A stretch of DNA of 64,000 bases from Tulasnella sp. 424 (Eukaryota > Basidiomycota > Agaricomycetes > Cantharellales > Tulasnellaceae): the NCBI GenBank assembly GCA_019633425.1, contig WSUB01000078.1, positions 62,001 to 126,000 on the forward strand, given 5' to 3'. Below are positions 19,311 through 30,916 of this stretch, one piece after another. A program made the position numbers and the translations under genes. The notes under the pieces are model-generated. The model was not told the DNA's origin and did no database searches. It saw nothing but the letters and a program-made list of their open reading frames with translations. The first letter of the stretch is position 1. The number at the start of each line of letters is the position of its first letter.

Positions 19311-20870
19311 TCACCAAAAGGTCGCTCCACCAGTAACAATCTCAGTCTCAACAGCTCGCAAGATCTTCCGGACTTCTCCGAGTAAATATGCTTCTCTCCG
19401 CCCAGAAAATCGTAAGCGCACTCTTTTGATAGGCCGAGGACGTATCCGCTCGTTGTCTGGTCCCTCAGAGCTCGACAGGTGCCGGCGTCGGAGCATGTCC
19501 AACATCGCCTCGTCTTGACATTCATACCATTCGGTGTCCTCCAACGATTCGTAGACGAAAACCTCCAGATTCGGTAGCGGCCAACCCGACTGCGTATGTT
19601 GAGACATGTGAATAAGGATATGGTTGGGCGCGATGGGGCCAAATGAGGGGCCTATTAATTGAAAGCCGAGATGGGTAATGGTCGTATAGGAATCGAGGAG
19701 CTTCATTACGTGAAGGTCCTCGAAACTATTCATGCGGAGGCGAATGGAGATCTCCAACACGTCTTTTGGGAGGTAATCGCCCAGGCAGCGCACTGTCTCC
19801 TCGATCTGAGTTGGATTTAGCCCGAAGTCCAGCCGAAGAATCGTTTTGGAAGCAGGATAACTGCGATCCCAATCGTGAAATTGCAAAAGAAATTCAGTTT
19901 TTCCACCGGTAGAGGTAGTTATATCGATATCCTTGTATCGACCACGGGTCAAGAGAGTCCGAAGGATCGGGGTGAAGTGGTTGGTGCTGGTTGTGAATAG
20001 ACTGCCTTTCACGACGTCACGGTCCGGGAGCTGAGCGAAATTCGAGCTGATGGAGAGTTTGGAACAATTGGGGGCGTGTATTGTGGATAGGAAGAAGTTG
20101 CTGACAGGGATGGGCATGAATATGAGATGGAGAGTCGTAAGATGAGGGAGGTGGATCGGCGTCAAGGTTGTGTGTGCGGGACATGTGACTGGACTTCGTC
20201 CGAGCTCCAAACTTTCCAGGGATGGCGAGTTCCGAAGGACATCCAGCAGCTGTTCAGCTGAGACGCCAATAACGTCTACCAGGTTTAGTGATAAAACGTT
20301 GTGGAGTCCAAGGCCTCGAGGTGAAAGTGTGCAAGGCATCCCGTCGATTTCTAATCGACGAAGCTTGGGGAAGGCGGACATTTCGGGTAACTGGAGCGGG
20401 TTGTCTCCAGGACGATGGCCCCATCTCTGCGAAGGATGTTCCTTCAAGACTAGACTTTCGAGATGTAGAGCGGGCTTACTCTGGAGCGCGACAAACACCC
20501 GCGGAAACGAGTGGAACATGTCGGATAGGGTGATTAGGGATATTGAACGGGATCGGGACAGGAAAGGGGTTACTTTGTAGACGAAGTGAGTGAGATGCGT
20601 TGGAAGCTGAGAGCCGGTAGTGGAAAGGTAGTATATGTCGATTGGGAGATCTTTCGACTTGGCGAGTGATGTTTCGGTGTAGTGTATTTTGTCGTGGCCT
20701 GAGATCTCCGTCCAGAGGTAGGGAGATTCCTGCACGATGTCCCGCCAGGAACGACAAACGAGACTGAGGCGGCAACGGTCCTGTCGGAGAGTGGTAATGT
20801 CGAACGAGAGTCGGAAGATGGAGAGCAGGAGCTCGATTGGGAGGTCTTGGATGCCGATTTGTTGCTCCAT
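19311..20870 (-). CDS. F-box protein, family 1 copy 6
   Basis: Single coding exon of 519 residues from the ATG at 20870 (MEQQIGIQDLP). The frame is open further upstream to 20954, but that extension lies over the predicted 5'UTR intron and is not conserved. The F-box is at residues about 6-50 (IQDLPIELLLSIFRLSFDI, LSLVCRSWRDI). Leucine-rich middle; the tail DEAMLDMLRRRH has H where the other copies have Y. It has a four-residue insertion (EWYE) shortly before this tail. Rightmost, 5'-most member of the array; similarity of its upstream flank to the other units stops near 21030. Confidence 0.85.
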   Translation of the reverse strand: MEQQIGIQDLPIELLLSIFRLSFDITTLRQDRCRLSLVCRSWRDIVQESPYLWTEISGHDKIHYTETSLAKSKDLPIDIYYLSTTGSQLPTHLTHFVYKVTPFLSRSRSISLITLSDMFHSFPRVFVALQSKPALHLESLVLKEHPSQRWGHRPGDNPLQLPEMSAFPKLRRLEIDGMPCTLSPRGLGLHNVLSLNLVDVIGVSAEQLLDVLRNSPSLESLELGRSPVTCPAHTTLTPIHLPHLTTLHLIFMPIPVSNFFLSTIHAPNCSKLSISSNFAQLPDRDVVKGSLFTTSTNHFTPILRTLLTRGRYKDIDITTSTGGKTEFLLQFHDWDRSYPASKTILRLDFGLNPTQIEETVRCLGDYLPKDVLEISIRLRMNSFEDLHVMKLLDSYTTITHLGFQLIGPSFGPIAPNHILIHMSQHTQSGWPLPNLEVFVYESLEDTEWYECQDEAMLDMLRRRHLSSSEGPDNERIRPRPIKRVRLRFSGRREAYLLGEVRKILRAVETEIVTGGATFW

Positions 20871-20954
20871 CAATCGTGCCGGAGGGTGCCCTTCGATGAA
20901 GCAGTTAGCACGAGGTGAAGGAGCAGGATTCCGCAACGCCCAGTGGATGCTCAC

Positions 20955-21387
20955 TTGGAGATCGGTTCAACTGACGAGTCGCGGCTCGGGTGACGGTTGG
21001 TGGCCAGTTAATGGGGCTTGCGGTGGGTTTGAGATCTGTGCGCTAGGCTGACGAGAACCCCCATCAGCGTGCAACAAAGGTGAAACCAGGGATGATAGCG
21101 TTACACACGACAATGGGAATCTTCGCAATTGGAGACCGTGAATTTGTCGTTGATGAACGCCGAGCAGTGGCCGGTGAAAGGGAGGGGGGAAGGACTCGGA
21201 TCCGATATTATGTCCGGCTTACATACATATGGGCAGGGTTCAAGTCTCCATCCACCACCTCATCATCACGACCCATAGTCCTTTTTTTTTCACTGCCCAC
21301 CCAGACTCTTGTAATACTCTGAATCTCCCCCAAACACCTCCCTTCTCTTACTTACACACACTACACACCACTTTTTTCTTTTAAATC
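20955..21387. other. Boundary between F-box array 1 and conserved genes
   Basis: The first 75 bases keep the family leader ('gttggtggccagttaatggggcttgc'); similarity then ends. 21230-21387 is pyrimidine-rich (CCACCACCTCATC, TTTTTTTTCACTGCCC, ACACACACTACACACC), a usual core-promoter composition in basidiomycetes, directly before the ATG at 21388. Confidence 0.5.
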
Positions 21388-22249
21388 ATGTCCTTGTCTG
21401 CAGCAGTGACTCGCATCCTCACACTCTCTGGTTTCCCCCCAGAGCTCAAGACCCGCGACATCCAAGCTGCTTTTGGAGAATGGGAGAACGAGCGTGGAGG
21501 ATTCAAGATCAAGTGGGTTGACGATACCACCCTCATGCTTGTCTTCCAGGACGCGGTTGCTGGTACGTTTTTTTACATCTTCAGTTGGCGTTTGAATTTT
21601 CTTGGCTTAACCCCCCCGTCGCGTTGGTGGTCCCACAGCCAAACGAGCCTACCTCTCCACACTCCTTCAGCCCCCTGCTCAGCTTGTCAGTGCTCCATCC
21701 GCAAGCAACAGGCGTATCGTCATCAAACCCTACGACGGCCCTGATGCCCAGACCATCATTCAAAACGTCAACAGCCGCACCAACCCCACGCGCGGTGGGC
21801 ATGCCGCTCGCCAGTCGGTCTCGGTCACCAGTGGCGGAGTCCCTCTAGGTGGCGTGCACAAGCGCGGGGCTAGCTATGCCAGTGCCGCGGGATCGTTCGG
21901 TCGTGTTGGCGGCTTGGACGTTGCCGCTGCGACTGCCAACGCGAACAGCAACAACAACAGGGAGCCAAGCCCCACCCTCCCAAACTTGCCGACTCACCCC
22001 AGTCTCAACGCTCTCATCTCGTCTAGCTTGAACGACTTGACGCCTCCAGGAGAGGTGCCTGAGGCTGGTGGCTACATCGAGGGCGCACCTGCACACGGTG
22101 GAGTCCCTCCCAAGGTCGGTGACCCGGCGAGGAGGATGGTTGGACACGCGTTGGGCATTCGTCACCCGGGGATCGCAAGCACTAGGGCAGAGGCTGCTGT
22201 GAAGGAACTCGAGAAGGGTATGGCAGGAGTTGCCATTATGGCGGAATAA
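21388..22249 (+). CDS. R3HCC1L-like RRM-type protein
   Basis: Two exons, 21388-21562 and 21639-22249 (intron donor GTACGT, branch GCTTAAC, acceptor CACAG), giving 261 residues. The N-terminal 70 residues (ILTLSGFPPELKTRDIQAAF, then GGFKIKWVDDTTLMLVFQDA and AKRAYLSTLL) look like the RRM-like fold at the C-terminus of animal R3HCC1/R3HCC1L, known from fungi as a stand-alone protein. The rest is low-complexity and basic to neutral, with a conserved-looking end (PARRMVGHALGIRHPG, EAAVKELEKGMAGVAIM). It probably binds RNA or protein; the role is not established. The gene lies head-to-tail with the next gene, 310 bases apart. The family match is from residue pattern only. Confidence 0.6.
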
Positions 22250-22559
22250 AAGGTTCACAAAAGGCTGATGATGAGTTTTTTTCCCCTGGAGTGGTTTCTT
22301 TTTTTCCGTTTCTTTTTTTTTAACTCTTTGAGTACACCATCCTCTCTTTCGCTATCCTCGTTATCCGGTGTACTTCGTTGTACTTTGTCCTACCTCTACA
22401 TGCTTTGCTCACCCTTGACACAGTGCGACGATGTTATTATGGGACACACGGCGAATGCGGGGAATTGGAGCACGCTAATTCCGAACACGTCGAATTCCAG
22501 ACCGAACCCGTTTATTCCACCTTCCTTCCTCCCAACCACTCACCCACCCCAATCCACCC
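22250..22559. other. Intergenic region with T-rich tracts
   Basis: Contains T-rich stretches (TTTTTTTCCG, TTTCTTTTTTTTTAACTC) after the upstream stop and a C-rich tract (CCAACCACTCACCCACCCC) just before the next ATG. It probably holds the terminator of one gene and the promoter of the next. No ORF of note. Confidence 0.45.
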
Positions 22560-25500
22560 ATGTCGATATGGACTCTGTTACTCGTATACGTGATTGGAGG
22601 CGTCACCTTCATCCCTCTACTCATCGTAGCAGCATTCGCAGCTCTCCTTTACCTCTCTCCGCCGGTCGGTGATGCAGACCCATCCAAGCTATCAAAGGGG
22701 GCGCTCAACTCGACAGCAGCAGCAGCAGCAGAACCAGAAAAGGAAAAGCCATCTCAGCAAGCCACTGGCAGCTCGCCTTCCAAGCCGCTTCAAGGCTGGG
22801 TCGTCGTGCGGCGGACGTTCGAGGAGCCTCCGATGGACAACGCATCATATGTGGGCAACCTGATGCGGTCATTCCTTGACTCTCGTCAGCAGTCCACGTC
22901 CGCATCCTCGTCCACAGCATCCGCAGGCACCAGCGGCGGTCGGCGGCCGCGCGATACGTTCTACGCTCTGCTCAAGGGCACGGTCTTGTATCTCTACGAA
23001 GACGAAGCGTGCACGGAGGCCTACGCCGCGTTACAGGTGGCGGCGTATGACGTTGGTATTTGGCCGGACCCGAGCACCATGACGGACGCCGAATTGTTTG
23101 CGAAGCGCAACGCCATTCGGTTAAAAGCCAAGGAAAGCAGCAGTACGTCGACGACTCCACCGGCTGGAATGAACGTCGTGTCCAAGGATATGAAGCTTGG
23201 AGATGGAGAGGGCAAGGGAAGTTCGCCGTCCTCGAGGGAGCCGTCTCCTGCTGGGCGGAGCTTGACGGACGAGCACTACATGTTTGTTAAATGCAACAGC
23301 GATATGGAGGATTGGTACATGGCGCTCGTACACGCATCTACAGCCTCCTCCGCATCGTCATCGTCCCCGGGCTCACTCCTACCCGACCCACTGGTTCCTT
23401 TAGAGCCAATCTTCTCCACAGAGGATATGGCCCACCTCGTGAAAACCCTCGATCAGCAACCCGACCCCATCCCAATGCGATGGCTCAACGCGCTCATCGG
23501 CCGCATATTCTACTCGCTCTACCGCACCTCGGGGCTCGAAGCCAACCTCATCGCCCGCCTCATGAAGAAGATCACCAAAGTCCCCCGCCCGGCGTTCCTC
23601 ACCGAGCTCGTCGTGCGGGAAGTCAACGTCGGGAACACTGCGCCGCTGTTGAGCAAGCCCATGTTGAAGGAGTTGACCAAGGAAGGAGATGCGAGCGTTG
23701 AGATGGGCTTGAACTACCGTTCGCAGGAGGGGGAGCATAGTGGGATTCGGATCACCGTCGAGGCGACTGTGACGATCAACATTAAAGAATCGTTACCGCT
23801 CAACTTGGGCAACAGGTTCGACTTGAAGCCGAGGACGGTTAAGCTCGTTTTGGCGGTCATTCTTCGCTCGATGGAAGGCAATATCTTGGTCCGGATCAAG
23901 AGACCCCCGAGCAATCGCATATGGTGGGGGTTCACGTCGATGCCCAAGATGGGGATCGAGCTGTTGCCTATTGTGAGCGACCGGAAGATCAAGTGGGGGT
24001 TGGTGTTGAAGCCGATTGAAAGCCTGTTGCGTGAAGTGGTACGTCGAAGTGCTTCTTTTTTGCGCCACACGATTGGTCTGAGGGAGAATTTCGTTCGTGT
24101 AGATTCAGGACTCGGTTGTTCTTCCCAACATGGATGATATCCCGTTCTTCGACACGGAGCAGTACAACATCCGAGGAGGCATCTTCCCTGATGCGGTCCG
24201 GGCGGTATACGACTTCTCATCACCTTCAGCGGCGGCCACCGAGACTACCCACACCACTGAGGATGGTTCGCAAATCACCACCGTTTCGCCTTCCACAGTC
24301 ATCCCCACCTCAGCGAACATCGAAGTTAAGAAGGATAAAGGCAACACCGGAGAGGACGATATTGGAGAGTCGATGTCGCTCCCGGGAGACTTGAAATTTA
24401 CTGAAGAGCATGACGCACCTGTTACCAGGACGGATACGTCTGTGTCTGCGCCTGTGATGGGAGCAGCAGCCACTTCACCAAAAAGGTCGTGGTTCCCTCG
24501 CTTCGGCGGAGGAAATGTCACTGCGACTCGGCCTACTCAGTCCACCCCTCCACCACCACCAACGATTACGGAGACGTTCCCACCACAAAAGGAAGAGGAT
24601 GTCAAGGAGCTTGCAAACGAGGATGAACTTACACCTAAACCTGAAGCTGAAACAGCCGCGCCTTCCGAACAACCATCTCCCCCGGTCAGTAAAACAGAGG
24701 TCAAGGATGACGATGCGGTTGCGGATACCAAGGAAGCTGCGAATGAGCCGGTTCGAAGTACGACCCCTACACCTGTTGCCGATGAGAAGCCTTCTTCCTC
24801 TACGGATGCGCTCGTACCGCCCACGACTCCGATCCCAATCCGAAATCGAAGCCCGACGCTTACGCACCAATCATCAAGGTCCGCTGCCGGTGACTTTTTC
24901 AGTCCGCCCAAGTCGAGTTTTTTGGCCAACGGGCACGGATCGCCCACACCTCCCCCCAAAGGCGACGTGCCGAAGGAAGATACGACCGTTACTATGGCTG
25001 GTATCACGCCTACGACGCCGGGTCAGCAGCCGTCGACCGCCTCAAGAGGCATTCTCGATGCTCTGCGAGCTCAAACAGCAGACTCAACGTCCTCGGATAA
25101 CGCTTCCTCAAATTCGTCTAATCCTAACAACCGGAGTTCAGCGACGCAGACGCTCATCACAGCGTGGAAGAATAGGGAGGCGAATAAGCAGGTCTTGGCG
25201 GCTACGGCGCGCGACGCGATGAAGAAGTGGGGATTCGCTTTGAAGAAGGACGCTGGGCCTACTGCGAATGGTGGAGTTGCGGAGAGTGCGGCGGGGGGTT
25301 CTGCAAGTCAGGCTACTACTACTGGAGGGGACGGTACCTCTACCAGCGGTAGCACGCGACCAGCGACGCCGGAGACGAGGAATAAGACGTACGAGCAGAT
25401 GCGCGCGGAAGCAGCGGAAAGGAGGCATAGGACTCCGTCGCCCCAACCTGAATCGAGAGAGTCTGGCGAAAGGGCGAGGACGATATCTAGCGGTGCCCTC

Positions 25501-26424
25501 AACGCTCCGTTCCGCCCACCATCTCCCAAACCTACCACACAACTTCACACTCTTTCGCGAGTGCCGACGTCGCCGAACGCCCAGCACCTCCGACCTGACC
25601 CCGCGGCGTTCCTCTCTGCTGAACAGCCTCTGGACGCTGAGGAGCGAATGCGGAGGTTGTCTAGCGGCTCGGGTACACACCCTGGTCCTGTCATGAGGCA
25701 ACCCGGCCAAGCAGCGATGATGCGTATACCGGGCATTCACGCGAGTCACAAAGGGGATGTCATGGCGATCGGTTCAAGTCCTCCTCCACCACCTCCCCCC
25801 GCAGCTCCGACGGACTCGGGAGAGGGTCCGTTGGCGGCAAAGGCGTTGGGACCGAAAACCGCTGCCGCGGTGCAAACCATGTATCGGCTGTTCCAGAAGA
25901 ATAATAGCACCACGACGGCCAATGAGGGTTCCCCTGCCACACCGGTGGACTCTCACCATGACCAGGCGGAGAACACGCCTCCCGCGAGCACGTCAGCCTC
26001 CAAGCCCGAGGAGGAAGATGTGCACGAACCGGAATTGAACGCCGAAGCCAGCGCTCCGACAGACAAACCCCAAGAAGAACCTGCTGCCGTCGTAGCGTCG
26101 AGTATACCCCCTCCACTTCCGCCACGGGGTACACCCTCTTCACCGCCATCGCGGAGTACACCCCCTCCACTGCCACCAAGGAGTACGCCTTCCCCGGTAC
26201 ATGAAAGGCATGAAAGGCATGACTCGGTGTCGTCCGCCTCTTCGTTCCTGAAGCAGATCCAAGCAAAGGATGCCACCCGTGCAGGTTCAGTGGGAGGAAG
26301 TAAACCGTCCAGCCGAAGAACGTCGCTCGTGGAACCGCAGAAAGGAGGTCCGGACGACCCTTTTACCGCGGATGCGCCTGAAAGCAATGTCGTGACACCT
26401 GCTTCGGCAGAAGTGGCTTCTTGA
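22560..26424 (+). CDS. Nvj2/TEX2-like lipid-transfer protein (TM + PH + SMP)
   Basis: Two exons, 22560-24038 and 24103-26424 (64-base intron, GTACGT...TGTAG), giving 1266 residues. Residues 3-33 form one membrane anchor (WTLLLVYVIGG then PLLIVAAFAALLYL). Residues about 77-262 resemble the split PH-like domain of this family (LQGWVVVRRTFEEP, TFYALLKGTVLYLYEDE, HYMFVKCNSDMEDWYMALVH). Residues about 285-520 are the SMP lipid-binding domain (MRWLNALIGRIFYSLYRTSG, KITKVPRPAFL, GNTAPLL, IKRPPSNRIWWGF). Yeast Nvj2 works at ER-vacuole and ER-Golgi contacts, moving lipids such as ceramide. The last 740 residues are Ser/Thr/Pro-rich and disordered, much longer than in Nvj2, with polyproline runs. The 3' end was duplicated into the next array (28441-29160). 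Confidence 0.82.
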
Positions 26425-26714
26425 TTTGTTCGCGTCCCCAGACCTATAACCGTCCGTTCTCGAATCTCATTTTATACTTTACCCAGTTTCCAATCTACTG
26501 CACCACCTTCGATTTCCCCCCCTGCATTCTTTTACCACATGTAATCATACGTACTTATCACTCAATCACGATCATATACGTCAGCAAAGATTCATGTCAG
26601 CGTTGGATTTCATATGAGTCAATGGTACAAGCGCGAACGGGATAAGTGTGAGGGGTGGGACACCTTGTACCTAAGAATTCAGAACGAAGGCGCTTTCAAC
26701 CACCCAGTCGTAAA

Positions 26715-27787
26715 ATGCACTCGGCACTGCAACTCTCGGAAATTATCTACCTCATCTTCAAACGCAACCTTTCCAAGCACGATCTGTTCAATTGTGCCCT
26801 AGTGTGTCGCCTATGGGGAATCTGGGCTTCGGACGTCTTGTGGAGGACTTGCCCTGTTCCCCTTCACGCCGTCCTTCAACCTTTGGGTCACATGCCGAAA
26901 GCCACTTCGGCATTTGACGAGCCAGTCATTGCAAGTATCAATTTGATCGTTAATTCTTCCGTTACTGTCGGTCTAACATCGACACGCCCTCATTCTCTTA
27001 GCCCGAAGTTGAGATTGGGAATATTGACGAATCCCAGTGGCGCCTATTCTTGGAACTTTCCAACAAGATCACCCGAGTTATCATCGACTGCGGACTCCAA
27101 GAAGTCGGCCTGAAACATATTAAGTTCGCCAAGCAAAAGTTCAACGGAGAACCCTTCAGTCACCTGGAGACCCTCAGAATGGAGTTTGATGATGGACACC
27201 ACGAGACTCTCCGTCTCGTCACTGTACCGTCTGTGACCAGCGTAATCCTATCGCCCTATACTCTACCAAAAGATACCCTGGACTGGGTGGCCAACGACAT
27301 GCCTGAAATCGCCTCAAGCATTACTCATCTCGGGATCTCGCTCAATCCGATGCAAGCCATCGAGATCTCCCGACATTCAGCTCTCAAGCACCTCGAGCTG
27401 CGTAGCATAGACGTAAAACCTCGCTTCTGGGAAAGTCTCGCCAGCTGCAAGCGTTTGACAAAAATCGCAATCATGGACTGCTTCTTCGTCGGAGAGTTGG
27501 ACGATACCTCGGTCTGGCGTTTGGACACCGTTCTCTTCCCAGCTTTGCGCACGTTGCGGATACGATATGGACACGCGAGGGTTCTGTTATGCCTCATACC
27601 CCGCTCTCGCATGCCTATGTTGGAATGTGTTAGGTGGGATGAGTATAGTGGGCTAGCGAAGGACCTAGTTGATCGCATTGTAGCGCCGCTGAAGCTGTAC
27701 AGTCCGAAGTTGGACACTAACACGCTGTACTATAACGATACTACTGCCCATGGTGACGATAGTGACGATTCCGGCTTTGACTGGTAG
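26715..27787 (+). CDS. F-box protein, family 2 copy A1
   Basis: Two exons, 26715-26930 and 27002-27787, giving 333 residues. The 71-base intron uses a GC donor (GCAAGT) and the acceptor CTTAG; the branch site TCTAAC is visible. The start is the ATG of MHSALQLSEI, conserved in all family members. Residues 1-50 are a short F-box (LQLSEIIYLIFKRNLSKHDL, then CALVCRLWGIWA). Exon 2 has repeated leucine-rich patterns (LETLRMEF, ALKHLELRSIDVKPRFWESL, FPALRTLRI, SRMPMLECVRWDEY) and an acidic end (DDSDDSGFDW). Different from family 1 in length and sequence. Probable SCF substrate receptor with unknown target. Confidence 0.82.
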
Positions 27788-28085
27788 AATCAACAGATGT
27801 TTTTAAATTCATGGTATAATGCAGAGTGAATACGCATCGCACACCAAACCTCAGTGCTCTAGCGTGACCTCTGATATGAAAGATGGGAGGTTGAAACCGA
27901 ACATTGAGCCATACGTAAGATCTCCTAGGTTCTCCAGTCGTGACTGGGGGACGTACTTGGGTGAGGAGAGAAATTGGCTGACAGGGCTTTCGATTACTTT
28001 TCTTGCGGGCGTCCCTTTCCAAGGTGCGGGTGGGGCGGACTTAAACGGAGACTAAGTAGGGAACGCTTTTCAACAACCTCTCACC

Positions 28086-28440
28086 AAGCACCGTTCGCTG
28101 AAACTCCCGGAAATCCTCTGTCTCATCTTCAAATCCAACCTTACCCAGAGAGATTTGTTCAACTGTGCCCTGGTGTGCCGTGTATGGGGAATCTGGGCTC
28201 CGGGCGTCTTTGACACTTGCCGGGTTCCTCTTCATTCAGTTCTCCGGTTCTTGTACTCCGTGGAGAAAACGAGGGAAATGGATTTTGGGATAGAAACTGT
28301 GCGGCCTTACGTGATTACTATTAGATTTATTATATCAATCAGGCTCGACCTTTTCGAACCCCCCTTCTCAGCCCCACCTCGAGGAATTCCGCTGGCGTTG
28401 ATTCCTGGCACATTCCAATAAGATTAAGCGAATAATAGTC
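28086..28440 (+). pseudogene. F-box family 2 remnant, truncated by duplication junction
   Basis: Homologous to copies A4-A6 (LETLPEI.CLIFKSNLTQRDL-like F-box, CALVCRVWGIWAPGV). The start codon position reads AAG (28086-28088) instead of ATG, and the intron donor region reads gtgcggcctt instead of GTGAGT or GTAAGT. Exon 2 stops being F-box sequence at 28440-28442, where the copied Nvj2-like 3' end begins. It cannot encode a functional protein. Confidence 0.8.
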
Positions 28441-29160
28441 GAGGAGCGAATGCGGAGGTTGTCTAGCGGCTCGGGTCCACACTCTGGTCCTGTCATGAGG
28501 CAACCTGGCTGGGCAGCGATGATGCGTATACTGGGTATTCACGCACGTCACAAAGGGGATGTCACGGCGATCGGTTCGAGTCCTCCTCCACCACCTCCTG
28601 CAGCTCCGACGGGCTCGGGTGAAGGTCCATTGGCGGCGAAGACGTTGGGACCGAAAACCGCTGCTGCGGTGCAAACCATTTATCAGCTGTTCCAGAAGAA
28701 GAATAGTACCCTGACGGCCAATGAGGGTTCCTTTACCACACCGGTGGACTCTCTCCACGACCAGGCAGAGAACACGTCCCCCGCGAGCAGGTCAGCCCCA
28801 AGCCCGAGGAGGAAGATGTGCACGAACCGGAATTGGACGCCGAAGCCAGCGCTCCTACGGACAAGCCCCAACAGGAACCTACTGCCATCGTAGCGTCAAA
28901 TACACCCCCTCTACTTCCACCACGGAGTCCGCCTTCCCCGGTACACGAAAGGCAAGACTCGGTGTCGTCCGCCTCTTCGTTCCTGAAGCAGATCCAAGCG
29001 AAAGATGCCACCCGTTCAGGTTCAGTGGGAGGAAGTAAACCGTCCAGCCGAAGAACGTCGCTTGTGGAACAGCAGAAAGGAGGTCCAGACGACCCTTTTA
29101 CCGCGGATGCGCTTGAAAGCAATGTGGTGACACCTGCTTCGGCAGGAGTGGCTTCTTGAT
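28441..29160 (+). pseudogene. Duplicated 3' fragment of the Nvj2-like gene
   Basis: Matches 25639-26424 closely at DNA level, including EERMRRLSSGSG, MRQPG.AAMMRI.GIHA, polyproline, LGPKTAAAVQT and the terminal SNVVTPASA.VAS with stop. One base is missing near 28794 (gtcagccccaag against gtcagcctccaag), which shifts the frame, and part of the Pro/Ser repeat is deleted near 28915. The similarity continues past the stop into the 3' flank up to the next F-box gene. It begins abruptly at 28441, inside the former F-box exon 2. It lacks the SMP, PH and membrane parts, so it is a passenger of the duplication. Confidence 0.85.
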
Positions 29161-29546
29161 CTGTTCGGGTCCCTAGACCTACCGTCCGCCCTCGTCTCTC
29201 ATTTAATACTTTGCTCAGTTTCCAATCTACTACACCTCGACTTACCTTCATGCTTTTATCACATGTAATCACACGTAATTATCACTTAATTACGATCATA
29301 TATCAGGGAAAAGCCATGTCAGTGCTGGATTTCAAAAGAGGCAATCGTCCACTAACAGTGCACGCCGGCATTGTCTGAAACCTTGCCCTATATATATGTC
29401 TACTAACCCCGTCCATACCATCAAAGTTATAATACAAGCGCGAACGGAATAAGTGCGAGGGATGATGCACGGCCGGCGTTGGGGCGGAGGAACGGGAGTT
29501 GTACGTAAAAATTCAGAACGAGGTGCGCTTTCAACCCAGTCGCAAA

Positions 29547-30646
29547 ATGCACCCGGCATTGCAACTCTCGGAAATCCTCTGCTTCATCTTCAAACGCGAC
29601 TTTTCCCAGCGCGATCTGTTCAATTTTGCCCAAGTCTGCCGCCTATGGGGAATCTGGGCTTCGGACGTCTTGTGGAGGACTTGCCCCGTTCCCCTTCACG
29701 CCGTCCTCCAACCTTTGGGTCACATAACGAAAGCCACTATGGTACCTCCTCTGGTAACATTTACTATGACATTTCCCGGGCTAGACATTGCAAGTATAAA
29801 TTTAACCGTTGATTCTCCTGTTACGGTCGGTCTAACATAGAAACGCCCTCATTCTCTTAGCCCTATTTTGAGATCGGGAACATTGACGAATTCGGCTGGG
29901 GCCAATTCTTGGACCTTTCTAACAAGATCACCAGAGTTATCATCGACTGCCGACTCAGAGAAGCCGGCCTAGAACATATTAAGCTCGCCAAGCAAAAGTT
30001 CAACGGAGAACCCTTCACTCACCTGGAGACCCTCAGAATGGAGGTCGACGATGGACAACACGAGACTCTCCGCCTCGTCACTGCACCGACCTTGACCAGC
30101 GTATGCCTATCGCCCTATACTCTACCAGAGGATACCCTGAATTGGGTGGCCAAGGGCATGCCTGAGATGGCCCCAAACATCACTCACCTCGGGATCTCGC
30201 TCAATTGGATGCAAACCATCGAAATTTCCCGACATACAGCTCTCAAGCACCTCGAGTTGCGTAGCGTAGAAGTAAAACCTCGCTTCTGGGAAAGTCTCGC
30301 CAGCTGCAAGCGTTTGACGAAAATCGTGCTCATGGCCTGCATGAACGTCATAGAGTGGGACGATGCCTCGGGCTGGCACTTGGACACCGTTTACTTCCCA
30401 GCTTTGCGCACGTTGCGGATACGATATGGACACGCGAGGGTTCTGCTAAATCTGGTAGCTCGCTCCCGCATGCCCATGTTGGAGTGTGTCAGGTGGGACG
30501 AGTATACTAGGCCAGCTCAGGACCAAGTTGATCGCATGGCAGCGCAGCTAAAGCTGTATAGCCCGAAGTTGGACACCGATACGCTGTACCACGACGATAC
30601 TACTGCCCACGGTGGCGATAGTGACGATGACGGTTTTGGTTGGTAA
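29547..30646 (+). CDS. F-box protein, family 2 copy A2
   Basis: Exons 29547-29789 and 29861-30646 give 342 residues. The donor is again GCAAGT, with a TCTAAC branch site and CTTAG acceptor. Exon 1 is 27 bases longer than in A1: an in-frame insertion near the end of exon 1 adds about nine residues of the MVPPLVTFTMTFP kind. The start is MHPALQLSEI. F-box at residues 1-50 (LQLSEILCFIFKRDFSQRDL, AQVCRLWGIWA), then leucine-rich exon 2 and an acidic tail (GGDSDDDGFGW). Very similar to A1 along its whole length and in its 5' and 3' flanks. It is the partner produced by the segmental duplication that also copied the Nvj2-like 3' end. Confidence 0.82.
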
Positions 30647-30916
30647 AATAAGTGGATGTTTTTAGATTCATGGTATAATGTAGAGTGGATATGGGTCGCA
30701 CACCGAACCCTGTGCTCTAACGTGACCTCTGATATGAAAGATGGAAGGTTCAAACCACGTGTAAGATCTCTTAGGCTCTTCACTCGTGACGGGATGACGT
30801 ACTCGGATGAGGAGGGAAGTTTGCTGACACGGGTTCCGAGGACTTTTCTTGCGGGTAAGGCGGACTTAAACGGAGACTAGGAATTGAACAACACGCGCTT
30901 TTCAACCACTCACACC

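Noticed and set aside
24515..25222. Long alternative-frame ORF (235 residues) within the Nvj2-like gene, and similar long antisense ORFs (for example 25138-25749)
   Set aside because: Shadows of a GC-rich, low-complexity exon. The composition is Arg/Pro/Ser-biased without domains, and the real frame carries the conserved SMP protein.
28450..28893. Intact-looking 147-residue ORF as an independent gene
   Set aside because: It is a copied piece of the Nvj2-like gene 3' end, frameshifted relative to the source and without its own start context.
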